Of a stretch of DNA of 28,475 nt, positions 20,401 to 28,194 are shown piece after piece. The notes beneath the pieces are model-generated. The model saw nothing but the letters and a program-made list of their open reading frames with translations. It did not search any database and was not told where the DNA came from. Source of the stretch: Euprymna scolopes (Eukaryota; Mollusca; Cephalopoda; Sepiida; Sepiolidae); contig CM044504.1 in assembly GCA_024364805.1 (NCBI GenBank), positions 105,651,931 to 105,680,405 of the forward strand. The letters are read 5' to 3'. A program made the translations under genes and the position numbers. Each line of letters opens with the position of its first letter. The first letter of the stretch is position 1.

Positions 20401-23400
20401 TCAGTAAAACAACTGAATAGAAATGACAAAAATTACCATCAACTGGTAAATATATAGTTGTTGCTTATCAGGATTTCTGGTATCCTGGTACTGTGAAAGT
20501 TACATCAAGGATTCATGTAGAGTACGATTTATGGTTACATCTCAGAAAATAGGGATATATTTTGGGCCAGATAGAGAGGATTTACAAAATTGAAAATTGG
20601 ACTGGTCCCAAAATGTATAACTTCTGCTAGACTATGGGAATTTCCATCTTTTACAGTAATCCAAAATCTATATGAAAAATTTTCTTTGATTTATTTTTTA
20701 GATTAATTCATATCTACTCAATTTTTTTTTTCTTTGAGAGGAGTAGTAAATTCCGGCCATGAATGCTCTTTAGATTAAGCTTTCCTTTGGTGAGTAGGCA
20801 GGAAAATGCCTATTCTCAATAAAGCTGTATTTAAATACTACTATAATACTTAGTTTTGTTCATAAATAGACACTCACTGGCTTATGGTAAGATTTGACTG
20901 CATAATCAGAAAGAGCACACAATTTTACATAAGACTGCCAAGTTTCATGAGAATAACTTGAAAAATAAATAAATGGTGGCAAAATTACCGAATTTCTTTA
21001 AATGTTGAGGGCCGTAATTTAACCCACTTTTTCTAAAGAAAAATGTCCACGGAAAAGCCATAATTTTGGCACTTAAAATTCTCATAACTTTTGAACTACT
21101 GATGGTATTTGCATAATTCAAACGGTTTTAAGCATTATTTCCATAGCTCTTTTCATGCAAGTTGATAAAATAAGAATTATCTAAAAAGAAAAAATCAATT
21201 TGTAATGCTATAATTAATTCTTTAATCATGTGCTGCTAACATACCCACGTGAAAGCTGGACACCCTGCGGTATGTTATATTGATCCTAACGCATCCCACT
21301 ATATAACACATTCACACAGATGTTTGCCCTTTATATAATAGATAAATAAGATAGATAAAAAAGAAAAACAATTTAACTCAAGATTTTTACCACTTGAAAT
21401 TTCATTTCATCTGAGACTTGATTCTGTCCTGCTTGCGGTGTATTCTGATGTGTCTTAACAATATGCTCATAATTTCTGAAAAATAAAAAGCAATGCTTCC
21501 AATATAGAAAATATTTTCAATCGGACTTTAAAAGTTGGACCTAAATAGCATTTAAGCTGACAAATAAAATTTTCGTTTATTATGCAACAATATATACATA
21601 TTTAAAAAAAATAATTGATCTAGTTCAATAGTTAACTAATATGAAGACATTCTTAAATAAACACCTAAAAAGAAAAATCAGCTAAACTATTATCCTTTTG
21701 ATAAGAGTTAGTATGTGCCATTCTTAATTCAATTATAGATTACCAAAATCTGAGTAAATTTAGATTACTTTAAGATCATCAGAAAAAGCGGAGGATATAC
21801 TACTTCATGTTTCTCATCACTTGTTCCTTAAATTCAAGGGTTGAGTATTTGAGTCATAGACTTGGTCAAATGGCTTTTCTCCACTTGATTTGGTCCATTG
21901 CTAGTGATTCCGTTAACCTATGATGTTTCAGGTCCTGCTTGATGCTATCACTCCACCCTTTCCAAGATCGACTTAGGGGACATCAAAGTTAATGATTTTC
22001 CTTGGTCACTTGTCGACTGCCATGCGTTAGATGTGGTTAAACCATGTCAGTCTTCTTGATGTACGTTATCTACTAGGTCACAGATTTTTATAGACAATCT
22101 TGTATGAATTTTAAGAGGCTTAAGCGTATTTTTGTTTATTATTACTATATATATTTTTTTATTTTTAAATACAAATCAAACATAAAAAATGTTCCTCTAA
22201 GTAGATGTTTTTCTTTTTATGCTTGACTTATATTTTGTTTTAAATATTCCCCCGAAGTTTAAAACAAAATAAATAAAAAACAGTAATAACCAATTGTTGT
22301 GCTTTAATTTGTCATACATTAATAGTAAAAACATATTTTAGATCCAGATTACTGTACCGTTGAAAAGGAAAGAAAAAATCCGGGTTGGCATATTTTCCTT
22401 TTTAACAAAAGCATTTATTTATTACCGTTACTTAAAAGTCTGTTGTCATCGTCCATCTTGCCTGGTGCACACTTTTATTCTCCAACTTCACGCCGACCAT
22501 AGCCAGCCATTTCTCACCTTCGACTTTACACATTCATTTTCTTCGACGCCGACTTTGTTTCTCTGACCAGGTAGTGTCCTTTTTTTCCGGCTACTGCTGC
22601 TAATATTTTCCCCACACATTCTGTTACATTATTTGGGGCAAAAATATTTAATCTTCTTGAATTTTTATTTTTGTCCCAATTCAGTGCTGTATTTTCCCCC
22701 ACTTTAAAAAATGTCTAACTCTTCCTTCCCGGGAAGGTAAATAAATAAAGACACTGAATCTTCCTAAAAAAAAAAAGAAAAGAAAACAAACCTTTTTTTA
22801 AATATTTAATAGATATTAATAAAGTTATTTTATATTTTCAAATCCATAAAAGAAAAAATATATGCATAAAAAAAACATTCTGAATTAATTAAAAAGTAAA
22901 AACTAAAATCAAGCCACAATTGTTATTATAGTTATTTTGTTTTATGAAATATCAACCCTTTTCAGGTTATTTAATGCCGAATACAGTAATTTTGAAAAAA
23001 CATTTTTATCCTTCAAATTCTTTATCTTCAAATATTTATTATGTTTGGTTAGGTTGTTTTGTTTTGTGGCATATCAACTCTTTTTGGGTTCATTTTAGCA
23101 AAAGTTTTATGAAATTTAAGAAAAGAATGTTTTCAATGTAAGAGAAAAAACAGGCAGCAAAAGCTTAATAAGCTGGTGTTCCTATAAAGATACTTTAAAA
23201 TAGTAAAAAAAAATGGTGCAAAAAAAGTGGGGATGGTGATATAATTAAAGTGTGCCTGTAGAATGAAATATGAGAGAACCACGTACGTTCAGTATTAGGC
23301 GTTGACGTTAAAGCCATAGTTGAAACTGGATAGCAGCCAGTAAGAAAAACAGCTTTTTTTAAGAGTGTTACACAATGAGTTAATCAGATCAATGTAGAAA

Positions 23401-24328
23401 GTTATGTATTCACTGAAAATGAACAATAGCTTTTAAAGAAACTAATAAAACAGTGTGTATTGTTCATGGTAAAATGTCTGAAAATCTGTGTTGTATTATA
23501 GTATGTGTGATAAACAAAAATTTCTTATGTTTTATCAAAGTGATTAAGGGTGAATGGTATATTGAATTTTATGAAAGTCATTGTGAAACTGTTTGAAAAT
23601 ACAATGTCTTAAACTGTCAAACAAATCTGAGCAGCCAATCAAATTAATAGAAGTCAAAAACCGAAACAGAAGGGCGCAGTAATTATTTATATACTGAATT
23701 GGTATTAAACGACTTTTAATAAAACAAAATGAAAAAATCATGGACGCGTGTAATAATTGAACCCTATGAAATATTTTGTTATGCAATTAATATTAATATC
23801 AAATATTTAATGACTTTTTTAGGAAGATTTAGTGTTTTTATGTGCAAACTAGGATAGGTGGAGGACATAATGAGTGTAAGTATCTTGCAAATATGACTCG
23901 TTTGGGAGAGTGATTCTCCTTGGAAATATTATAGGAATTTACAATATTGAATCTCTTAAACTGTCAAAATAAAATGAATAAAATCGAGTAACAAGAAAAC
24001 ACGCATCAGGTATTGCCAGGTGCTGTGACAATATTGAATTTATATGTGGCATCTGTATTTTTATTGCTATAATGTTTTTTTCTAGAGGGGGAAATCATCT
24101 CTATTTTATAAATATAGAAAATAGAATAGAAGAATATATAGATAGAGATAGATAGAGTAAAAAAACATTTACTACTTTCTTTGTGAACTAAAAAATTTAC
24201 AATTTATTTAAAAAAAAATTTTCCAATTTTTTTTATAGAAAAACTAAAATATAGAAAAAAAATTTCCTACCTTCTTTGATAAAAAAATAAAAAATTCACT
24301 ATTTAATTTTTTTTTTTTATATACTTTC

Positions 24329-24371
<43 letters not shown>

Positions 24372-27300
24372 AAAAAAAAACTTATATACATACGCTTTCA
24401 TAATTTTCAGGGCCATGACTTCTTTCCGGAGACTGTCTAAGGCAACTTCCTGTTTGGACTTCTGATCCACTAAATAACTAATGTAGTCAATAGCTAAAAA
24501 TGACAACAATATAAAATAAAGTTTAACTTTCTTTATAAACCAGTAAAAAAGACACTTCATTCTGTACAAGAAATAGGTGTTAATTTACATCAGTGATCTT
24601 TAAAACCAATACATTTCAAGTGAAAACATTACGTACTTACATCATATGGCAAAATTAGAATAAATTCCAAAAAAGTTATGAAAAATGATCCAGTAGAAGA
24701 ATAATTACACACAAAAATAGAAATTATTAAATTATTGAGTTTCATTGTATGTTTTAATGTGAAAGAGTTGTGAAACCAATTCAGTATGACAAACAATGGA
24801 GATAACAGCTAACTTAAATTAAGGGTCTGCCATCTTTAAACACAATATCTGGGAATGTAATTGTGGCTGATTTTTTATTTAAAATACTACTAGCACCTGA
24901 TCTACTGAATCAAAAGATCACCAATGTAGATAAACAATAAGAAATGTATTGCAAATTAAGTGTGTTTGCAACTTAATTAAAAGAGACAAACTCATCTGAC
25001 ACTGTGCTTATATGCCCATTCAATTATGACAGCATCTTTCTTAACACCACAATATACAACTCTGTAAATGCACCCTATCCAAACAAAAAACTATTTAAAA
25101 AAGAGAACAAGAATTGGCTTTTTGCCTTTATCTGGCAAATATTAAGTGCAATTTGGTGATTGATAAAAGAAAAATATCTTGCATAATCAAATGGGACTAT
25201 TTTAGAAGAAAAGAGAATTAATTTATTAGTATACTTGAATTACGCTTATTTAAAAAAAAAAAAAAATACAGATAAAACTTAATGATGTAAATACTTGTCA
25301 TACACCAAAGATCACATAAAAAAATTAAGTATTTTTTTTTTAGTAAGAAAATTAAAAATTTATTATTTTTAGCGATTAAAAAGTTTTAATTATTTTTAAT
25401 ACAAATCAAATCTCGGTAGCCATATTGAATTGTCGTCTTTGAATTTTAAAACAAAATGGAAACTCTCAGACCCATTCTTGCTTCTTAAAATTTGATTTTC
25501 TTAGTTTAAAAATAAAACTACTTAATCAATTTACAATTTTTTTGGAATATGACATCTTTGTTCCAGGACAAGTACCTACACTATAAAATTTTGTTTGTAT
25601 TTTTATTTTTTCATTAAGTATAATTCGTAATAAGCATTGCATACTTTAAAAAAAAAAAAAAACTTTTACAAGTGACTTTAATTATAAAAGTTAGAAAGCA
25701 ATAAAAAAAAAAAAGTATGTTATCATTTTTGACAGCCTGGGCTCACTAGCTGATTCTATAATATAGCCTCCACTTACATTTCTGTAACACTGTGGCTTTA
25801 CTGAGTTTTTGTGAACCCAAACTATCAGGCTGTTGGCATTTGGGAACAATCATTTGGAGCTCATCATAACCTTTCTGTAATGAAAATAAAGAGATGGGAA
25901 AGAAAGGTTTAAATAACAACTATCAAATCAAATTCATAAGTGTATAGTCACAACTAGCAAGAGCACTTGGTATTGCCCAGGAATTAAAGTGGTGCCTGTA
26001 TTAAAAAAAAAAAGATGTCACTGTAATGAAAATAAAAAGAAAGAAAAAGATTTAAATTGCAATTATCGAAGTCAATTCATTAATGTAAAGAGAAGTATTT
26101 ACAGACATCATTTTAATGGTGGATGTTCTGTCGAACTACAAGCCCTTCTCCGACAAACCCGACAATCAGCAAAATCCCACCCCTACACAGTAGAGATCCT
26201 TAGATGTAAGAAGGCCTTCTACTCTAATAGTTTCTTCTCCAGAACTGCTAGACTCTAGAACTCCCTTCTGGGTTCCTGTTTTTCCAACTGTACTGACATT
26301 CAGATATTCAAGTGTAATGTGAACAGACGTCTTGCTGCTCAACTCCCTACATAATATCCCTGCAACTTATGTCTCTAATAGTAGCCCCTTACATCAAACT
26401 GTGCCTTGTTTAGGGTGAAAATGGAATAAAAAAAAATTTTTTAAACTAGGAAGGGCATAAAAATAATGCCTGTATATTATATAAAGAAGTTAGAGGTACA
26501 AACACCATCCACTGATTAGCTTGCTTTCTGTATGAAGTTTGAATTTTATTAAATTTGTCCCAGTGACTTGGATAGAACTGGGTGGAGTATATTACATGCT
26601 CTTCTAGTATTACATCTTGATCAATGCGAATACTCACTTCCTCACTGTGCACCTTATTATAAGGTATCTATAAACGAAATTTTAACACCATACTTGTTCA
26701 GTTCAGAAAATTATGAGTGTATTGGTGGATAAGCATACATACTTGAGTGAAGACGATGAAATTGGAATTGGAAAAATCAGAACATTTTGAGGTGTTGGAA
26801 TCGGTATCGGAAAAATTTAAGCCATATTTCCGATTCTAAAAATAATTCTTATAATTTTTTTTCTTGGAATTAAAAAAAAAAGAAAAAAAAAGGAAACAAA
26901 AACTATGTATTTATTTATTAGAAGGTCGTTTATTTACAATACAAGACTAAAGCCACAGAGCCTAAGGTTAGGAATCATATTCCTATACATAGCATTAATT
27001 CTCAGAGTCTAATTCAATTTTTTTTCATTAGTAAACTATGGTAAGCAAAGTAAATATTTTAGAGTTGCCAATCCTCTTATCAAACATTTTGACATGCTCA
27101 AATTCCTTTTCATACCTATTCGCCAAACATCTATATAACATCTCTCAGAGACTTCATAGTTTAATATCAAAAGATTTAAAATGCTAAGACAAGTTATTTT
27201 TATTTTTCTGGTGCCCTCTACTCTTGTCAGTGTCTGGTCACTACATCTTCTGTAATAATTAATGTTTTATTGTATTTTTATTTTCAGTTTTAGCATAATT

Positions 27301-27614
27301 GGAAAATACTTGTTTTGTACAGGCATCTAAAATTGTTGTACATCTTAAAGTTTAATTAAAGCTATTACATAAAAATAATTTTATCAAATCAACAATAGGT
27401 TCTCTACAGTGCAATGTATTTTGGACTAATTCACTGCGGGGAAGCATGTAAGCTCCTTCCAAGTGCCCCACCGTAGGTTCCCAAATAAAGCAGGCAATCG
27501 ATCGATTTGATTGGAAACATGGTCAATTTCATCGATTGTGATGACAAAGTATTGGAAATGTGAACCATTTGTTGATCCTCATTCAATCCAGGCGAACATC
27601 GAGTCTCCCTGCTA

Positions 27615-27669
<55 letters not shown>

Positions 27670-28179
27670 TGTTCTAAACCAGTATTATTCTTCAGAAGGT
27701 ACACAACGTATGATGCCACTAGCTGATAAACAAAACAAGCTCTACGGTTCCAGGATAGTATTGTCTGAAGAAAGCGGTTTAAATCCTACCCAAGGCCGGC
27801 CAGAGGCTTACTTAGCGAAAATGTGGTGAGACAACAACAACTATGGAAGGCAGTAATTGCTGAAGATGCAGATTCGGAATTCCTATCCCGTCGCGGTTAC
27901 CACCTGACAAACGCCAGATGAATAGTTGAATGAAACGTTGTGAAACAACTATAAAAGATGAGGATAATTGTTCGCAATAAATAAAATTAATAAATAATAA
28001 TCATCTCAATAATGAATTTCAATTAAATAATATATAAAATAAGTATAAATTTTCACACACATATAGTGAAGTTGTATTTACCTTTATAGCATCCCTTCGT
28101 TTTTGTTCCGCTTGGGTATGAGCTTCTCGTCTTCTGTCCTTGTAACTCATCATCGTTCTGTTGTCACTGTCTTCATCAT
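10581..28179 (-). CDS. Mlx: Mlx (MAX-like protein X), six 3' exons including bHLH-zipper and C-terminal domain
   Basis: Mlx is a nuclear/cytoplasmic bHLH-leucine-zipper factor. It dimerises with Mondo proteins (MondoA/ChREBP, insect Mio) at carbohydrate response elements and with Mad/Mnt repressors at E-boxes. Exons in transcript order: 28179-28082, 25874-25778, 24493-24394, 21475-21391, 16330-16214, 10646-10581. They read continuously for about 187 residues. In order: an acidic lead DDEDSD; the basic region with AHTQAEQKRRDAIK; the helix-loop-helix with GYDELQMIVPKCQQ and GSQKLSKATVLQK; a zipper starting SIDYISYLV; and the C-terminal dimerisation/cytoplasmic-localisation domain with VMDSLFSSF, CVFSWLEEYCKPK and LKELVVGVLQQV. 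The HLH loop is one residue shorter than in human MLX as recalled. All five introns (1.3-5.6 kb) are GT-AG and phase-consistent. The 5' exons lie beyond 28475. No frame damage is seen, so it looks functional. Confidence 0.97.
10795..11073 (+). mobile_element. tRNA-related SINE, 5' part (interrupted copy)
   Basis: Same unit as 2600-2920: the ACTAGTATAGAATTTAACAT start, the AGTAATAAATAGT and ACTAGAACTGTC blocks, and the A box TGGTTAGAGTACTTGG at about 11022-11037. The copy is cut at 11073 by the element at 11074-13173 and resumes at 13174. Confidence 0.75.
10859..10918. repeat. Palindromic (TA)n hairpin inside SINE
   Basis: TATTACTGTGTGTATA at the left is mirrored as the reverse complement TATACACACACAGTAATA at the right, with (TA)n between. 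The whole 60-bp unit can fold on itself. Confidence 0.85.
11473..12392 (+). repeat. ACTAGC-type interspersed repeat with ~150-bp internal periodicity
   Basis: Begins TACTCGCAGTTCAGCCCGGC...CTCGGG and ends CACACAGACATTTCACTTTTATAGATA. Inside, a block (GATTAAAAAG..., TTTCAAATGTTTAGACC, AAAATTGGCTGAGTAATTT, GACCGCAGAGGTCAA, TTTGACC) recurs at about 11519, 11680, 11824, 11974, 12133 and 12267. It resembles widespread invertebrate repeats with a CCCGGC-type head and an ACAGACATTT tail; I do not name a family. Confidence 0.75.
12393..12690 (+). repeat. Second, truncated head-to-tail copy of the ACTAGC-type repeat
   Basis: Starts CTAGCAATTCAGCCTAGC directly after the tail of the first copy and follows it closely (CTCGGGCCCTGTGTACTGTT and on) until about 12690, where it breaks off. 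Confidence 0.8.
12700..12812. repeat. Small inverted-repeat element
   Basis: GGATAAGATTGTAATTCTGG at 12702-12721 is mirrored by the GGATTACAATCTGATTGTTATC region at about 12780-12801. Probably a short palindromic MITE remnant within the hAT-like element. Confidence 0.5.
13174..13390 (+). mobile_element. SINE 3' part and adjoining hammerhead-like motif
   Basis: The SINE resumes after the hAT-like insertion with the B box GGTTCAATTC at 13187-13196, then TAGTATAGGTAACC, parallel to 2819-2845. Further on, 13322-13354 has CTGAAGA, a GGTTG/CAACC stem and GAAAC, the layout of a hammerhead ribozyme core as carried by Penelope-like retroelements. Confidence 0.55.
13391..13824. other. Mlx intron, nothing recognised
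   Basis: AT-rich, no coding or repeat signal that I can defend. Confidence 0.5.
13825..14477 (+). mobile_element. Non-LTR retrotransposon 3' fragment (family A) with 53-bp poly(A)
   Basis: Begins in an ILYLYKSQVRPRMEYCC block and continues through SCLDRVQNRL, LQPLSHIKDVASLSLLYRYF and the NVNKFLMSRST-type end to a 3' UTR. The tail of pure A occupies 14425-14477. The long uninterrupted tail and better-kept frame suggest a younger insertion than 6985-7927 and 262-460. A few stops interrupt the frame. 5'-truncated, as usual for LINEs. Confidence 0.9.
14530..14775 (+). other. GC-rich structured segment, unassigned
   Basis: 14532-14599 folds as a hairpin: CCCCC and AAAATCAACAG pair with CTGTTGATTTT and GGGGG, with a GCAGT bulge and an inner AGATTACA/TGTAATGATCT stem. 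Downstream, GGCGCC near 14690 and GGCGC near 14757 could pair around a GGG/CCC-rich middle. No open frame or known RNA family recognised. Confidence 0.5.
14776..15354. repeat. Degenerate ~150-bp tandem duplication, otherwise nothing
   Basis: A GTTTAGTTATCTGCATCATTT...ATGAAAAACAT block near 14918-14956 recurs as GTTTGGTTATCCACAGCATTT...ATGAAAAACAT near 15054-15092. The rest is AT-rich intron. Confidence 0.5.
15355..15850 (+). mobile_element. Mariner-like 3' remnant flanked by a ~40-bp direct repeat
   Basis: LWKKCIENGGYYVEK followed by TAA at 15652-15699 is the C-terminus of a mariner transposase. The 3' UTR leads to a terminus whose reverse complement reads TACAAGGGTTATTCAAAAAG (15812-15793). 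A 40-bp sequence containing ACAAGGTGAGAGTTACAGA occurs at 15355-15394 and again, with about five changes, at 15811-15850. Confidence 0.7.
15851..16213. other. Mlx intron, nothing recognised
   Basis: AT-rich sequence between the mariner remnant and the Mlx exon at 16214; no separate feature. Confidence 0.5.
16214..16330 (-). CDS. Mlx: Mlx exon: core of C-terminal dimerisation domain
   Basis: 117 bp, exactly 39 codons, phase 0 on both sides; acceptor TCTTTTCCAG, donor CCAAAA|GTAAGA. It encodes FKQVMDSLFSSF, TVSVANFAELSGCVFSW and LEEYCKPK. This region mediates Mlx-Mondo contact and cytoplasmic retention in the vertebrate proteins (family knowledge). Confidence 0.97.
16637..16992 (+). mobile_element. 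Mariner-like element, N-terminus fused to C-terminus by internal deletion
   Basis: The 5' terminus TACGAGGGGTGTTCCAAAAG (16637-16656) is the same type as the end at 15793-15812. An ATG at 16810 opens MDMYQKQRFVIEFLVK, a mariner transposase start, which runs at 16855-16870 into the GTGCATTGAGAATGGTGG sequence that encodes the C-terminus in the 15.6-kb copy, then stops. Everything between is missing. A CCCATCTTAGTAGCTCTTCAACT segment is tandemly doubled near 16936-16980. The 3' terminus is not intact. Confidence 0.75.
16993..17710. other. Mlx intron, nothing recognised
   Basis: AT-rich; a short plus-strand frame at 17259-17441 has no recognisable similarity. Confidence 0.45.
17711..18585 (+). 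repeat. Two more ACTAGC-type interspersed repeats
   Basis: TACTAGCAAGACCCGTGTAC at 17711 and TACTAGCAGGGATATCCGGC at 17858 share the ACTAGC head with the repeats at 12393 and 25953. The second continues to a CATACAAACACACATAAATT end near 18560, similar in type to the ACACACAGACATTTCAC end at 12370. Divergent copies. Confidence 0.55.
18650..18720 (+). promoter_or_regulatory. Promoter-like motif cluster within Mlx intron
   Basis: TCTCGCGAGA (18654-18663), CCGGAAGT (18670-18677, ETS site) and AAAATGG (18708-18714, YY1-like) lie within 62 bp in an otherwise CpG-poor region. This trio is typical of TATA-less housekeeping promoters. A 40-codon ATG frame begins at 18712 (MENEHHSRSF...), and an AATAAA follows near 18800. 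No known gene follows. It could instead be the end of an old repeat. Confidence 0.35.
18860..20015. other. Mlx intron, no gene recognised
   Basis: A plus-strand frame at 19041-19304 (87 codons) has no recognisable domain and low-complexity surroundings. Poly-A and poly-T runs only. Confidence 0.45.
20016..20368. repeat. Foldback element: 150-bp inverted arms
   Basis: Left arm about 20016-20173, right arm about 20222-20368, loop about 48 bp. The inner 40 bp of the arms (AAGATGGCCACCAGC, then ATAACATAAGAAATGACATT) differ at one base; the outer part pairs with scattered mismatches and small gaps through TTCGTTTTCAGCATAC and ATGTTAAGGTG. I estimate 80-90% pairing by eye. The minus-strand frame here crosses both arms and is not a gene. 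Confidence 0.92.
20369..21390. other. Mlx intron, nothing recognised
   Basis: AT-rich sequence between the foldback and the Mlx exon at 21391. No defended feature. Confidence 0.45.
21391..21475 (-). CDS. Mlx: Mlx exon: zipper end and linker
   Basis: 85 bp; acceptor ATTTTTCAG, donor GTG|GTAAAA. It supplies the last base of an Ala codon, then NYEHIVKTHQ, a variable linker (NTPQAGQNQ) and VSDEMKFQV, the entry into the C-terminal domain. Human MLX has NYEQIVKAHQ and VSDQVKFNV at the same places as recalled. It is the weakest-conserved exon but matches in order and phase. Confidence 0.93.
21840..22085 (-). mobile_element. LINE C-terminal remnant (third family)
   Basis: The minus strand reads RRLTWFNHI, a decayed middle, then GWSDSIKQDLKHHRLTES and MDQIKWRKAI before a stop near 21867. 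This is the conserved tail found after the reverse transcriptase of many animal LINEs (GRP-x-RW-D-I-DL ... DR-KWR pattern). It differs from families A and B. Several stops are present. Confidence 0.6.
22231..22271. repeat. Perfect 14-bp inverted repeat
   Basis: TATTTTGTTTTAAA at 22231-22244 and TTTAAAACAAAATA at 22258-22271 are exact reverse complements around a 13-bp loop TATTCCCCCGAAG. Confidence 0.85.
22272..24331. other. Mlx intron, mostly unassigned
   Basis: Holds a degenerate direct repeat of about 120 bp spacing (TTTTGTTTTATGAAATATCAA near 22935 and TTTTGTTTTGTGGCATATCAA near 23057) and a diverged ACTAGC-family relative at about 23987-24065 (TCAGGTATTGCCAGGTGCTG, ATTGAATTTATATGTGGCA). 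No gene signal. Confidence 0.45.
24332..24380. repeat. 49-bp near-pure poly(A)/poly(T)
   Basis: Thirty-eight A, one G, ten A. In the Mlx transcript sense this is a U tract starting 13 nt after the donor of the zipper exon. Confidence 0.95.
24394..24493 (-). CDS. Mlx: Mlx exon: end of helix 2 and leucine zipper
   Basis: 100 bp; acceptor TTTTTAG, donor AAAGC|GTATGT. It begins with the split Ser codon (human has Thr) of SIDYISYLVDQKSKQ and continues through LDSLRKEVMALKIMK, a heptad-spaced zipper. The donor is followed within 12 nt, in the transcript sense, by a very long U tract (24380-24332). Confidence 0.96.
24494..25777. other. Mlx intron, nothing recognised
   Basis: AT-rich with several A or T runs; no coding block or repeat end that I can support. 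Confidence 0.5.
25778..25874 (-). CDS. Mlx: Mlx exon: helix 1, loop, start of helix 2
   Basis: 97 bp; acceptor TTACAG, donor AAAT|GTAAGT. It encodes KGYDELQMIVPKCQQ, then PDSLGSQKLSKATVLQK and one base of the next codon. Human MLX has CQQQDFSIGS in the loop as I recall it; here CQQPDSLGS is one residue shorter, a lineage difference in the loop rather than in the helices. Confidence 0.96.
25953..26090 (+). repeat. ACTAGC-type repeat fragment
   Basis: ACTAGCAAGAGCACTTGGTATTGCCCAGG is the same head as at 17711 and near 23990, followed by GTGGTGCCTGTATT and an A run. It sits directly before the LINE tail at 26095. Confidence 0.55.
26095..26438 (+). mobile_element. LINE 3' tail (family B), 5'-truncated
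   Basis: Encodes YRHHFNGGCSVELQALLRQT, then SAKSHPYTVEILRCKKAFYS and FKCNVNRRLAAQLPT with a TAA near 26352, matching the C-terminus of the minus-strand LINE at 8117-9640. A single stop interrupts the frame after FFSRTARL. The 3' UTR ends GGGTGAAAATGGAAT plus an A run. Opposite strand to the 8-kb copy. Confidence 0.88.
26439..27617. other. Mlx intron, mostly unassigned
   Basis: A GGAATCGGTATCGG-type repeated motif near 26767-26815 recalls transposon subterminal repeats. Otherwise AT-rich intron; 27420-27545 is somewhat GC-richer, without a recognised feature. Confidence 0.4.
27618..27663. repeat. (TA)n microsatellite
   Basis: About 46 bp of TA; open frames through it are not genes. Confidence 0.95.
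27664..27965 (+). mobile_element. Unclassified repeat with hammerhead-like end
   Basis: The segment has moderate GC and ends CACCTGACAAACGCCAGATG...GAATGAAACGTTGTGAAAC at 27901-27945, a decayed relative of the CTGANGA-stem-GAAAC pattern at 13322-13354. This layout is known from Penelope-like elements. No reverse transcriptase seen here. Confidence 0.4.
28082..28179 (-). CDS. Mlx: Mlx exon: acidic lead and DNA-contacting basic region
   Basis: 98 bp; acceptor CTTTTTTCCAG directly upstream on the minus strand, donor AAAG|GTAAAT at 28081-28080. It starts with two bases of an Asp codon, then DEDSD, a short variable linker (NRTMMSYKD), then RRREAHTQAEQKRRDAIK. The His, Glu and Arg of the HxxxExxRR pattern are the residues that bHLH-zipper proteins use to read the CACGTG E-box. 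The acceptor is fed by a 28-bp tandem array (28195-28475). Confidence 0.97.
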
Positions 28180-28194
28180 CTGGAAAAAAGATGC

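Noticed and set aside
22360-22566. Plus-strand frame of 68 codons
   Set aside because: Pyrimidine-rich stretch giving Phe/Ser/Leu; no family resemblance.
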